From: Lysobacteraceae bacterium NML93-0399 | GTDB taxonomy: Bacteria > Pseudomonadota > Gammaproteobacteria > Xanthomonadales > Xanthomonadaceae | NCBI GenBank assembly: GCA_002307375.1 | Contig: NTJI01000002.1 | Coordinates: 248,001-312,000, forward strand | Length of the DNA stretch: 64,000 bases | Reading direction: 5' to 3' | In this document: piece by piece, positions 47,831-56,238 of the stretch | Position numbering within the stretch: the stretch's first letter is position 1 | Layout of the letters: each line of letters opens with the position of its first letter | The notes under the pieces: generated by a model | The model's database searches: none | What the model was told of the DNA's origin: nothing | Seen by the model: the letters and a program-made list of their open reading frames with translations, nothing else | Made by a program: the position numbers and the translations under genes

Positions 47831-48862
47831 ATGCCTGGAACCGCTCGCATCGAACATCCTGTGGATGCGCTATTCCACACCCGGGCGGTCGTTGTCATCG
47901 TGTTATCGAGCGAGGCGATCGCATTGATTCTGAGCCTGATGCGCCCTCTGGATGCCTCGTGGCCAATCCATTTCGGACTCCTGTCGCTGGCGCTTTTCTG
48001 GATCGCAGTGGTATCGCTCGGCGGCCTGTTTGTTACGCGCCGGTGGCTCCGTCGTCTGTCGCCTGCGGCGTTCCCGTGGCTGGCACTGTGCCTGGTAGTA
48101 GTCGCCACCTGCCTCGTGGCCCATGTCGGCTGGATTCTGACCGGCGGAGCAGAAGCCGGCCATGAAGGCTATGGTGTCTACATCGCGCGGGCCGCGACCA
48201 TCTCGGTCGTTGCTGGAATGCTGGCCCTTTTGATCTACCAGAACTACCTGCAGGGCAGGCAGCTGGCGATACAGCACAAGGAGGCCGAGCTTGCAGTCTT
48301 GCGGGCGCGCGTGCAGCCGCACTTCCTGTTCAATACGCTCAACACGGGAATTGCCTTGCTGCACGCGCGCCCCGAGAGGGCCGAACGCCTGCTGCTCGAT
48401 CTCGCAGATCTGTTCCGTGCAGCGTTCGGCGGCCCCCCCGATACGCCGCTGCGGGAAGAACTGGCCTTGGCAAGACAGTATTTGGATATCGAGTCACTCC
48501 GGTTCGGGGAGCGCCTCGAGCTGCACTGGGACGTTCCTTCGCCGGAAAGTTCATTACTGGATGTCCATATCCCCGCACTCTCGCTGCAGCCCCTAGTCGA
48601 GAATGCAATCCGACACGGCATCGAACCGGATCTGCAAGGCGGACGCATCGAAGTCCGGATCACCGGCAATGGCCGGCAGGTCAGGATCGAAATCCACAAC
48701 ACCGTGCCTGACGCCAGTGCCGTCGTGCACTCCGGATATGGCGTGGGGCTCGCCGCTGTCCGCGCCCGCATCGCGTCGCATGGTGAGCGCGGCGGGCACC
48801 TGGAAATCGACGAAAGCAGACCGGGCCGCTTCGGCGCGGTCATCGTGCTGCCACGTCATTGA
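47831..48862 (+). CDS. LytS/AlgZ-type sensor histidine kinase
   Basis: The 343-residue protein starts MPGTARIEHPVDALFHTR and has four predicted membrane segments (about 18-145). The His_kinase domain has the phospho-acceptor box RVQPHFLFNTLNTG, and the N-box VENAIRHGI and G-rich SGYGVGLAAVRARI form the ATPase site. It matches AlgZ/FimS, which with AlgR controls alginate and type IV pilus minor pilin genes in Pseudomonas. It is divergent from fimT, but no response regulator gene is adjacent. An upstream ATG at 47792 is also possible. Confidence 0.88.
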   Translation: MPGTARIEHPVDALFHTRAVVVIVLSSEAIALILSLMRPLDASWPIHFGLLSLALFWIAVVSLGGLFVTRRWLRRLSPAAFPWLALCLVVVATCLVAHVGWILTGGAEAGHEGYGVYIARAATISVVAGMLALLIYQNYLQGRQLAIQHKEAELAVLRARVQPHFLFNTLNTGIALLHARPERAERLLLDLADLFRAAFGGPPDTPLREELALARQYLDIESLRFGERLELHWDVPSPESSLLDVHIPALSLQPLVENAIRHGIEPDLQGGRIEVRITGNGRQVRIEIHNTVPDASAVVHSGYGVGLAAVRARIASHGERGGHLEIDESRPGRFGAVIVLPRH

Positions 48863-48889
48863 CCCTCGAGCGCTACTAATGCTCGACCG

Positions 48890-50278
48890 TTACGCCACCA
48901 CCTCGTAACACGGCTTGTAATCCCCCGCGATCTTCATCCGCCGCTGCTCGACGAACGCACGCAGCAGGGCATCGAGCGATTGCATGATGTCGCGGTCGCC
49001 GTTGATGCGGAACGGGCCGTACTGTTCGACGCGGCGCAGGCCGTCCTCCTTGACGTTGCCGGCGACGATGCCGGAAAACGCGCGGCGCAGGTCGGCGGCG
49101 AGTTCGTGCGGCTTGCGGCCGTGATGCAGGTCGAGGGACGCCATTGCTTCGTGGGTGGGCACGAACGGCTGCTGCAGATCCAGCGGAATCGTCAGCGACC
49201 AGTTGAAGTAGAACGCGTCCTTGTGCGCGACGCGGTACTCCTTGACCTTGCGGATGCCGGCCGCCATGCGGCGGGCGACGGCCTCGGGGTCGGCAATGAT
49301 GATCTCGTAGCGCGACGCAGCTTCCTCGCCCAGCGTCAGGCGGATGAACTGGTCGATCTGCTCGAAATACGGCGCCGACGAGGTCGGGCCGGTCAGGATG
49401 AAGGGGAACGGGATGTCCTTGTTTTCTTCCTGCAGCAGCAAGCCGAGCAGGTAGAGGATCTCCTCTGCCGTCCCCACGCCGCCCGGGAAGACGATGATGC
49501 CGTGCCCCAGGCGCACGAACGATTCGAGACGCTTTTCGATGTCGGGCAGGATGACGAGCTGGTTGACGATCGGGTTCGGCGATTCAGCCGCGATGATCCC
49601 AGGCTCGGTGATGCCGACATAGCGCGCCGGGTACTGCCGCTGCTTGGCGTGGGCGACATTGGCGCCCTTCATCGGGCCCTTCATCGCGCCCGGGCCGCAG
49701 CCGGTGCAGATGTCCAGGCCGCGCAGGCCCAGCTCGTAGCCCACCAGCTTGGTGTAGTCGTACTCCACGCGGTTGATGGAGTGGCCGCCCCAGCAGACCA
49801 CCATGTTCGGGTCACCTGGCTGCAGCAGACGCGCGTTGCGCAGCAGGCCGAACACCGCATTGGTGATGCCCGCCGAGGACTCGAGATCGGCCGCGTATTC
49901 CGGCCCGAGTTCAATGGCCGTGTACGCGAGGTCGCGCACGACGGCGAACAGCAGCTCGGCAACGCCGCGGATGATCTGACCGTCGACGAAGGCCATCGCC
50001 GGCGCGTTCGCCAGCTCGATACGGATGCCGCGGTCCTGCTGCAGCACCTGGATGTCGAAGTCGGGATACAGCTCCTGCGCTGCACGCGGGTCGTCCGACG
50101 CGCTGCCGCTGGTGAGCACCGCCAGCGCACAACGACGCAGCAGTTCATGCATTCCGCCGAGCGAGGCGTCTTTCAGCCGCGCCACTTCGTCGCGTGACAA
50201 CACATCCAGGCCGCCCCGCGGATAGACGTAGGCGTTCACGGTGGGCAGCGCCGTCGTCGCCCCGATCTCGTTACTCAT
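48890..50278 (-). CDS. ppnN: Nucleotide 5'-monophosphate nucleosidase PpnN
   Basis: PpnN cleaves purine and pyrimidine nucleoside monophosphates to base and ribose-5-phosphate, and in E. coli is controlled by (p)ppGpp. The 462-residue length is typical. An N-terminal DUF4478-like domain precedes the LOG-family core with the signature VFPGGVGTAEE, followed by a DUF3412-like C-terminal domain. ATG 50278 gives the family N-terminus. It is convergent with the kinase gene. Confidence 0.94.
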   Translation of the reverse strand: MSNEIGATTALPTVNAYVYPRGGLDVLSRDEVARLKDASLGGMHELLRRCALAVLTSGSASDDPRAAQELYPDFDIQVLQQDRGIRIELANAPAMAFVDGQIIRGVAELLFAVVRDLAYTAIELGPEYAADLESSAGITNAVFGLLRNARLLQPGDPNMVVCWGGHSINRVEYDYTKLVGYELGLRGLDICTGCGPGAMKGPMKGANVAHAKQRQYPARYVGITEPGIIAAESPNPIVNQLVILPDIEKRLESFVRLGHGIIVFPGGVGTAEEILYLLGLLLQEENKDIPFPFILTGPTSSAPYFEQIDQFIRLTLGEEAASRYEIIIADPEAVARRMAAGIRKVKEYRVAHKDAFYFNWSLTIPLDLQQPFVPTHEAMASLDLHHGRKPHELAADLRRAFSGIVAGNVKEDGLRRVEQYGPFRINGDRDIMQSLDALLRAFVEQRRMKIAGDYKPCYEVVA

Positions 50279-50334
50279 TCTTGCTTCGCTTCTCTCGTTG
50301 GTGCGGCACTGTAGCGCAGGCGAGCGCACATAAG

Positions 50335-50359
50335 AAAACGGCCGGGTTGCCCCGGCCGC
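50335..50359 (-). terminator. Terminator after the Oar-like receptor
   Basis: On the minus strand GCGGCCGGG-GCAA-CCCGGCCG is followed by TTTTCTTA, 24 bp after the receptor stop. Confidence 0.88.
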
Positions 50360-50382
50360 TTCTGTCGTACAAGCCTAGTGGA

Positions 50383-53300
50383 TCAGAACTTGTACTTGAT
50401 GCCCAGCATGATCGACCAACGCGATACCGCGGTGTTGACGCCGTCGTTGTTCACTTCCTGCAGCGACTCGTTGTCGGTGCTGCCGGTGAAGTTGTAGACG
50501 TACTTGCCGGTGGTCGGATCGATACCCGCGTAGTTGGCGACGCGACGGGTGGCGTAGAAGCCGTAGTCGTTGATCTGTCCCCAGTCCTTATTGAGCAGGT
50601 TGCCGATGTTCATGATGTCCAGCGACAGCTCGGCCTTGTGACCCTGCATGAAGCCCGGGAATTCCTGGCTGACGCGCACATCGAACGAATTCACCCAGCT
50701 GGCACGGAAGGCGTTGGCCGGCGCGACGCCGCCAGCATAGGACTTGAGTTCCGGATTGGCATTGAGCCAATCGAAGAACGCAGCCTCCATCGCAGCACCA
50801 CCCGTAAACAGCACATCACCCGGACCATTGGGCACGTAGAACAGGTCGTTGGTGGTTGCGCTGTCGCCGTTGACGTCGTTGTAGAAGATATAGCTGAACG
50901 GACGACCGCTGCGGCCCTCATAGAACATGGCCACCGTGGTCTTGTTGTTACCGAACAGCTCCTTCTGCCAAGTCAGGGTGCTGGTGAAGCGGTCCTTGAT
51001 CGTATAACGCGAGTTGTAATCGACCGGCTGATTGGTCTGGAACACCAGCGAGTTGTTCCAGTTCGACGAGTTCTGCGAGCTGGTCGCGGGGCTGAACTCG
51101 GTCGCGTCGGTGTACGTGTAGCCCACCGACCACGACCAGTTTTCGATCAGCGGTTTGAACAGGCTCAACGTCATCTGACGACTGCGGCCAATGTCGGTGT
51201 TGCGGATCACGATCGCCTGATTGACGTCGGAAGGCTTATTGGCGCGATTGATGACGCCATTCCGAACATTGTGCTCGATACCGAAGCGACCTGCGTTTGC
51301 GGGATCCAGACCACCCTCGTTCCAGTAGATCGCACGTCCGTCCTGACCATAGGCGGTCGGGGTCCCGACGTCGAGACGATCGAACCAGAGTGCATCGTTG
51401 TTCTTGGTGAAGAGCACCTCTGCCGAAGCGGTAATGCCGTACCACGGCAACTCGTGATCAAACGCCAGGTTCGCCTTCCACGTCGACGGGAGCTTCAGCC
51501 CCGGCTCCATGATGTCGGCAACGATCAGTGGCGGTGCAGCCTCGCCACCCGGCACCGGCGGGGGCAGATTTGGCGTGAAGCCAGGAATCGCTGCCCCGCC
51601 AACGTCGTACTCGACGAAGTTCAAGCCGGTGTTCTGGAACGCGCCTGCCAGCCACACGTTCGGGCTGGCGCCCTGGAACAGGCCGATGCCGCCACGCAGC
51701 TGCGTCGGACGATCACTGTCGAAGGTGTAATTGAAGCCGAAGCGCGGCTGGAACAGACCGTCGTCCACGGTGTTGGTGTTGTCCAGGCCATACAGCTCTT
51801 CGATGCGCGGGTTGTAGATGGGGCTGTCGCCGAACGACGGCTTGTCGTAGCGCAGGCCGAACATCAGGCTGAGGTTGTAGGTCGGGAACCAGGTGTCCTG
51901 GATGAAGAAGCCGGTGTTCTTGATCTCGTAGGCCGCCGGAATATCCGACAGCGAACCACCCGGGCGCGGTGCACGCACCTGGTACTGCGTCGCGAGCCCC
52001 TCTTCGAAGTCCTCGATCGAGTTGAAGGTCCACACGCCATTGAGATTGCGGCCGTAGAAGTTCAGAACGTCGTTGCGCTCATGGTCGAAGCCGAACTTGA
52101 TCGTGTGATCACCCACGTACCACGTCGCGGCGCCGAACAGGCTCAGCTGGTCGGTCTCGATCACGTTGACGTGACGGTTCTGCTCGGTACCGAAGCGGAT
52201 CGCTGCATTGTTCTCGCCGATGCCACGCACCTGGATGTAAGGCAGGTTGGCGTACGGGTTGGCGACCGAGTCGTACTCGCGCTGGGACACCTTGAACTCG
52301 GTAGAGAAGTTCGGCGTCCAGTCACTGAAGAGCTCACCGACGATGCTGGTGAACTCCTTGTTCTGGTCGTACCAGTGGCTGCTCAGCGAAATATTGCCCG
52401 AGCCGATGCCCGGGAACTTCGGCACGATCTCTTCCATCGTGCTGTAACGGAACGTCGCGCGATGGTTGTCGTTGATGTTCCAGTCGATCTTGACGCCGAT
52501 TTCTTCGACATCGGTTTCGTTGGCAGGTGCGGTCAGTGCACCGGCGTCGAAGCCGAAGCTCTGCGCAGCTGCCTGCACGCGCGCGATGTCGGCGTCGGTG
52601 ATCTCGCCGCGGCCATAAGGCGTGCTCGCGTAGCTCGTGCTCGGCGCGGTGCGCTTGGTGCGCTCGTAGTTGGCAAAGAAGAACAGGCGATCCTTGACGA
52701 TCGGGCCGCCGAAGGTCGCGCCGTAGGTCTCTTCCTTGTTGAAGCCGGTGAACGGGCCACCGCCATTCTCGTCGAGGTCATCGGCGACCCAATCGGCGTC
52801 GCGCAGGTTGTAATACGCCGAGCCGCTGAAGGTGTTCGTGCCCGACTTGGTCACGGCATTGACCACCGCACCGGTGCCGCCCGCGACGGTGACGTCGTAG
52901 TTGGCCACGTCGATGCTGATTTCCTCGATCGCGTCCATCGACACCGGCTGGCGGTTGGTCGGCAGATTATTGGCTTCCAGGCCGAACGGATCGTTCGAGC
53001 TGATGCCGTCGATGCGGATCACGTTGTAGCGCGGATTCTGGCCGCCTACCGAGATCGAACCGTCGACCTTGTCGGTCTGGGTCACGCGCGGATCGAGACG
53101 GATGTAGTCCTGGATGTTACGAGTCGCCGAGGGCAGACGCTCGATCGAGCCGCTGTCGACATTGGTGCCGGTGCCCATCTTCGTGGAGCTGAAGACGTCG
53201 GAGCCGGCCACCGCGGTCGCCGTCACGGTCTGCAGCGTGGTCATGTCGCCGGTCAGCGCGGCGTTGACGGTGTTGACCGCGTTGAGGTTGAGGTACACAT

Positions 53301-53595
53301 TGTCTTCGGTGCGCGTGCCCTCGCCCGCCTTGGTGACGGTGATCGAGTAGGGACCACCCACACGCAGGCCGCGCGCGTTGTAGCGGCCGTTCTCGTCCGT
53401 GGTGACGCGGTTCACCGTGCCGGACTCCGTGTGCACGATGGTCACTTCGGCATTGGCGACAGGCGCGCCCCCAGCGCTGATCACCTGACCACCGACACCG
53501 GCGGAAGTGCTCTGCGCGAATGCGGGAGCGGCAGCAAGGGCGACGATCAGGCCGAGCGACAACTTGGAGAGTCGGGCGCGATGCGTGTGGTTCAT
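50383..53595 (-). CDS. Oar-like TonB-dependent outer-membrane receptor
   Basis: The 1070-residue protein has a signal peptide (LSLGLIVALAAAPAFA) and a carboxypeptidase-regulatory-like beta domain (about 35-110; VGGQVISAGGAPVANAEVTI, ENGRYNARGLRVGGPYSI). A plug (RNIQDYIRLDPRVTQTD; NVIRIDGISSNDPFGLEAN) precedes a large barrel ending GIKYKF. This domain order defines the Oar/OmpA-like TonB receptors of Myxococcus and xanthomonads. Known relatives take up peptides or secrete proteases; the substrate here is unknown. The 254-bp upstream region holds a GTTAACCTGTTGTTAAAC palindrome. Confidence 0.92.
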   Translation of the reverse strand: MNHTHRARLSKLSLGLIVALAAAPAFAQSTSAGVGGQVISAGGAPVANAEVTIVHTESGTVNRVTTDENGRYNARGLRVGGPYSITVTKAGEGTRTEDNVYLNLNAVNTVNAALTGDMTTLQTVTATAVAGSDVFSSTKMGTGTNVDSGSIERLPSATRNIQDYIRLDPRVTQTDKVDGSISVGGQNPRYNVIRIDGISSNDPFGLEANNLPTNRQPVSMDAIEEISIDVANYDVTVAGGTGAVVNAVTKSGTNTFSGSAYYNLRDADWVADDLDENGGGPFTGFNKEETYGATFGGPIVKDRLFFFANYERTKRTAPSTSYASTPYGRGEITDADIARVQAAAQSFGFDAGALTAPANETDVEEIGVKIDWNINDNHRATFRYSTMEEIVPKFPGIGSGNISLSSHWYDQNKEFTSIVGELFSDWTPNFSTEFKVSQREYDSVANPYANLPYIQVRGIGENNAAIRFGTEQNRHVNVIETDQLSLFGAATWYVGDHTIKFGFDHERNDVLNFYGRNLNGVWTFNSIEDFEEGLATQYQVRAPRPGGSLSDIPAAYEIKNTGFFIQDTWFPTYNLSLMFGLRYDKPSFGDSPIYNPRIEELYGLDNTNTVDDGLFQPRFGFNYTFDSDRPTQLRGGIGLFQGASPNVWLAGAFQNTGLNFVEYDVGGAAIPGFTPNLPPPVPGGEAAPPLIVADIMEPGLKLPSTWKANLAFDHELPWYGITASAEVLFTKNNDALWFDRLDVGTPTAYGQDGRAIYWNEGGLDPANAGRFGIEHNVRNGVINRANKPSDVNQAIVIRNTDIGRSRQMTLSLFKPLIENWSWSVGYTYTDATEFSPATSSQNSSNWNNSLVFQTNQPVDYNSRYTIKDRFTSTLTWQKELFGNNKTTVAMFYEGRSGRPFSYIFYNDVNGDSATTNDLFYVPNGPGDVLFTGGAAMEAAFFDWLNANPELKSYAGGVAPANAFRASWVNSFDVRVSQEFPGFMQGHKAELSLDIMNIGNLLNKDWGQINDYGFYATRRVANYAGIDPTTGKYVYNFTGSTDNESLQEVNNDGVNTAVSRWSIMLGIKYKF

Positions 53596-53849
53596 GGGTC
53601 AATAGCCTCGGTACGTGGAAGTCGGCGCAGGCCGAAGGGCCCGCGACGGGAGGTCGTGGTGCAAGCGTGGGGTCCCAAACAGGACGCGTCGGCGCTGCGT
53701 CGTGTTTAACAACAGGTTAACACGGTAACGGACGAAAGTGACAGTGCCATGACACTGCGATCCACCCGCAACTCTTTGACCAATTTGACTTTTATGACTG
53801 AGGCGCGGAAAAGCGCGCCAGATCTTGTCGTGGCGCGGTCACGCGGTGA

Positions 53850-54452
53850 TCACGCGCCCATCAGGCCGGTCCGCAGGAAGCCGACGACACCGTCGAGCAG
53901 CATCTGCACCGAAATGGCGACCAGCAGCATGCCCATCAGCCGTTCCAGGGCGGTCAGGGCTCGGGCGCCGAGCAGCTTGTAGAGGTAGGTCGCCGAGAAC
54001 AGGATCGCCGCCGTCGCGCCCCACGCGATCAACAGCGCCAGGCTCCACTCGCCCAGGCGGTCGGGCTCGTTGCTGCCCATCAGCATCACCGCCGCCATGC
54101 CCGAGGGGCCGGCGACCAGCGGGATCGCCATCGGCACGATGAAGGGCTCGCCGTCCGGGATCTCGCCCATCAGGCCTTCCGGCGGCGGGAAGATCATGCG
54201 GATGCCGATCAGGAACAGCACGATGCCGCCGGCGATGGCCACCGACTCCTGACGCAGATGCATGACCTCGAGCGCGTACTTGCCCGCCCACAGGAACAGC
54301 ATCAGCACCAGCAGCGCGATCAGCAGCTCACGGGCCAGCACGATGCGCTGGCGCTGCGGGGTGAGCCGACGCAGCATGCTGAGGAACACCGGGATGTTGC
54401 CCAGCGGGTCGAGAATCAGGAACAGCAGCAGTGCGGCCGAGGCGATGGTCAT
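53850..54452 (-). CDS. MarC-family membrane protein
   Basis: The 200-residue protein has six predicted membrane segments, with the family motifs LLFLILDPLGNIPVFLSML near the N-terminus and IPLVAGPSGMAAVML in the middle. Despite the name, MarC proteins are not shown to act in multiple antibiotic resistance; a transport role is presumed. It overlaps the SDR gene by 4 bp at its start, so it is the last gene of a glutaredoxin-SDR-MarC operon. Confidence 0.9.
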   Translation of the reverse strand: MTIASAALLLFLILDPLGNIPVFLSMLRRLTPQRQRIVLARELLIALLVLMLFLWAGKYALEVMHLRQESVAIAGGIVLFLIGIRMIFPPPEGLMGEIPDGEPFIVPMAIPLVAGPSGMAAVMLMGSNEPDRLGEWSLALLIAWGATAAILFSATYLYKLLGARALTALERLMGMLLVAISVQMLLDGVVGFLRTGLMGA

Positions 54453-55198
54453 GCGCGTGCCTCCGCGGCGTGCGACCGCAATTGCCCGCGCCAGGGCCGG
54501 CCCGCTTCCGACAGCAGTTCGACGCAGGTGGCGGCGACCTCGACCGGATCCCGCGCGATGCGGTCTTCGGCCTCGACGTGTGCCTTCGCACGCAGCGGCG
54601 TGCGCATCGGCGGCGGCACCAGACCGGTGACACGCACCGGTGCGTCACCGAATTCGGCCTGCAACATGCCCACCAGCGCCGCCAACCCGGCCTGCGCCAG
54701 GCCGTAGCCACCCCAGTAGGCGCCGGTGACGCGCGCGGGATCATCGACGGCGAACACCACCGCAGCATCGCCGGATGCTCGCAGCAGCGGCAGGCAGGCC
54801 TGGGTGAGCCACCAGCGCGCGGTGAGGTTGACGTGCAGCGCGCGGGCGAAGGCCGCCGGGTCGGTGTGCTCGAGCGGGGTCAGCCCGTCGAAATGCGCGG
54901 CGACGTGCAGGACGCCGTCCAGGCGCCCGAGCTCGCTCCCGATACGCGCGGCAAGGTCCGCGAAGTCGTCCGGCGTCGCCCCTTCGAGGTCGAGCGGATA
55001 CAAGGCCGGTGCCGCGCCCTGCGCCTGCAGGCGATCATGCAGGCGGTTGAGCCTGGGCACGCGTCGCCCGAGCAGCACCGTCTGCGCGCCGGCAGCCGTG
55101 CACGCCAGTGCCGCGGCTTCGCCGAGTCCGCCGGTCGCGCCGGCGATCAGGATCACGCGGCCCGCCAGCGTGGGGTGGCCGGGTTCGGGCACTGCCAT
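54449..55198 (-). CDS. Short-chain dehydrogenase-like protein with altered active site
   Basis: The 249-residue Rossmann protein starts LAGRVILIAGATGGLGEAAA, with the nucleotide motif GATGGLG and a YciK-like layout (LHVAAHFDGLTPLEHTD for the NNAG region). The catalytic YxxxK reads YGLAQ, with Gln for Lys, and no serine stands at the usual place before it (VFAVDDPARVTGAYWGGYG). Classical oxidoreductase activity is therefore doubtful. A GTG at 55207 overlapping the glutaredoxin stop is an alternative start. Confidence 0.85.
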   Translation of the reverse strand: MAVPEPGHPTLAGRVILIAGATGGLGEAAALACTAAGAQTVLLGRRVPRLNRLHDRLQAQGAAPALYPLDLEGATPDDFADLAARIGSELGRLDGVLHVAAHFDGLTPLEHTDPAAFARALHVNLTARWWLTQACLPLLRASGDAAVVFAVDDPARVTGAYWGGYGLAQAGLAALVGMLQAEFGDAPVRVTGLVPPPMRTPLRAKAHVEAEDRIARDPVEVAATCVELLSEAGRPWRGQLRSHAAEARA

Positions 55199-55203
55199 TG
55201 CAC

Positions 55204-55524
55204 TCACGCCGACAGCACCTCGGCGACCATACGCCCCAGCTCGCCCGATTCGTGCAGTTCCAGCGCAATATCGCATCCGCCGATCAGCTCGCCATGGATG
55301 AACAACTGCGGGAAGGTCGGCCAGTTCGAGAACCGCGGCAGGTTGGCACGGATCTCCGGCTCCTCGAGCACGTTGATGCTGCGGAATCCGCGAGCGCCGG
55401 CTTCGTGCAGGGCCGACACGGTGCGCGCCGAGAAGCCGCACATCGGAAACTGGGGCGTGCCCTTCATGAACAGCACGATGGCATGGCCGTCGATTTCGGC
55501 CTGGATGCGTTCAAGAATCGACAC
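55204..55524 (-). CDS. grxD: Monothiol glutaredoxin Grx4/GrxD
   Basis: The 106-residue protein has the CGFS active site (TPQFPMCGFSART), the conserved WPTFPQLFIHGELIGGCDI and the glutathione-binding loop. CGFS glutaredoxins bind and transfer [2Fe-2S] clusters. I choose GTG 55524, preceded by AGGAG at 7 nt, since upstream codons are not family-like. It is divergent from the SOD-like gene and first in the operon with the SDR and MarC genes. Confidence 0.95.
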   Translation of the reverse strand: MSILERIQAEIDGHAIVLFMKGTPQFPMCGFSARTVSALHEAGARGFRSINVLEEPEIRANLPRFSNWPTFPQLFIHGELIGGCDIALELHESGELGRMVAEVLSA

Positions 55525-55625
55525 GGTGACGCTCCTGCATGACACCGCCGCCGGACCGGGCCGACGGGGTTGGGGTGTGGGAATTGGTGCATTCTATCGC
55601 GTCGTCGCCTCACGGACCGCCGGCC

Positions 55626-56213
55626 ATGCCGCTCGAACTGCCCGCCCTGCCCTACGACCGCACCGCGCTGGAACCGCATCTGTCGGGCGACACGCTCGAC
55701 CAGCACCACGGTCATCTGCAGCGCGGACATGTCGAACGCCTCAACGCACTGCTCGCGGGCACCGAACTGGCCGACGCGCCGCTCGAAACCATCGTGCGCA
55801 AGGCACAGGGTGCGACGTTCGACCACGCCGCGCAGGTCTGGAACAACAGCTTCTACTGGCATTCCCTCAAGCCGGTGGCGGCAGGCGGTGGCGGCGAACC
55901 GAAAGGCCCCCTCGCGGAGGCGATCGCGCGACAGTTCGGTGATCTCGCCGCGTTCCGCAAGCGGTTCGACGCGTTGGCGCTGTCGACCTTCGGTGCGGGC
56001 TGGGTGTGGCTGCTGCAGCGTCCCGATGGACGCCTGGCCCTGGCGTCCACGGCGAACGCGGCCACGCCGATCACCGGCCAGGACACCCCGCTGCTGGCGC
56101 TGTCGCTGTGGGAGCACGCCTGGTATCTGGACTACCGCGACAACCGGCAGAAGTATCTGGACGCGTTCTGGCACCTGGTGAACTGGGACGCGGTGGCAGC
56201 GCGCTCGCGCTGA
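55626..56213 (+). CDS. Fe/Mn superoxide dismutase homologue, atypical metal site
   Basis: The 195-residue protein aligns over its length with SodB: LPALPYDRTALEPHLSGDTL, FDHAAQVWNNSFYWHSL, FGAGWVWLLQRPDGRLAL, LWEHAWYLDYRDNRQKYLDAFW. Of the four metal ligands the three histidines appear (HHGH region, DHAAQ, WEHAW). The aspartate of the usual DVWEH is Ser (LSLWEH). The second-shell Tyr34 position (HHGKHHxxY) also differs, with GHLQRGH. It may be a non-catalytic or altered-metal paralogue. It lies divergent to grxD. Confidence 0.88.
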   Translation: MPLELPALPYDRTALEPHLSGDTLDQHHGHLQRGHVERLNALLAGTELADAPLETIVRKAQGATFDHAAQVWNNSFYWHSLKPVAAGGGGEPKGPLAEAIARQFGDLAAFRKRFDALALSTFGAGWVWLLQRPDGRLALASTANAATPITGQDTPLLALSLWEHAWYLDYRDNRQKYLDAFWHLVNWDAVAARSR

Positions 56214-56238
56214 ACCGTCTGCCCGCCGCGGGAGGCGT

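Noticed and set aside
50194-53709. 1171-codon plus-strand frame opposite the Oar-like receptor
   Set aside because: Antisense shadow made of repetitive Val/Asp/Arg-rich sequence.
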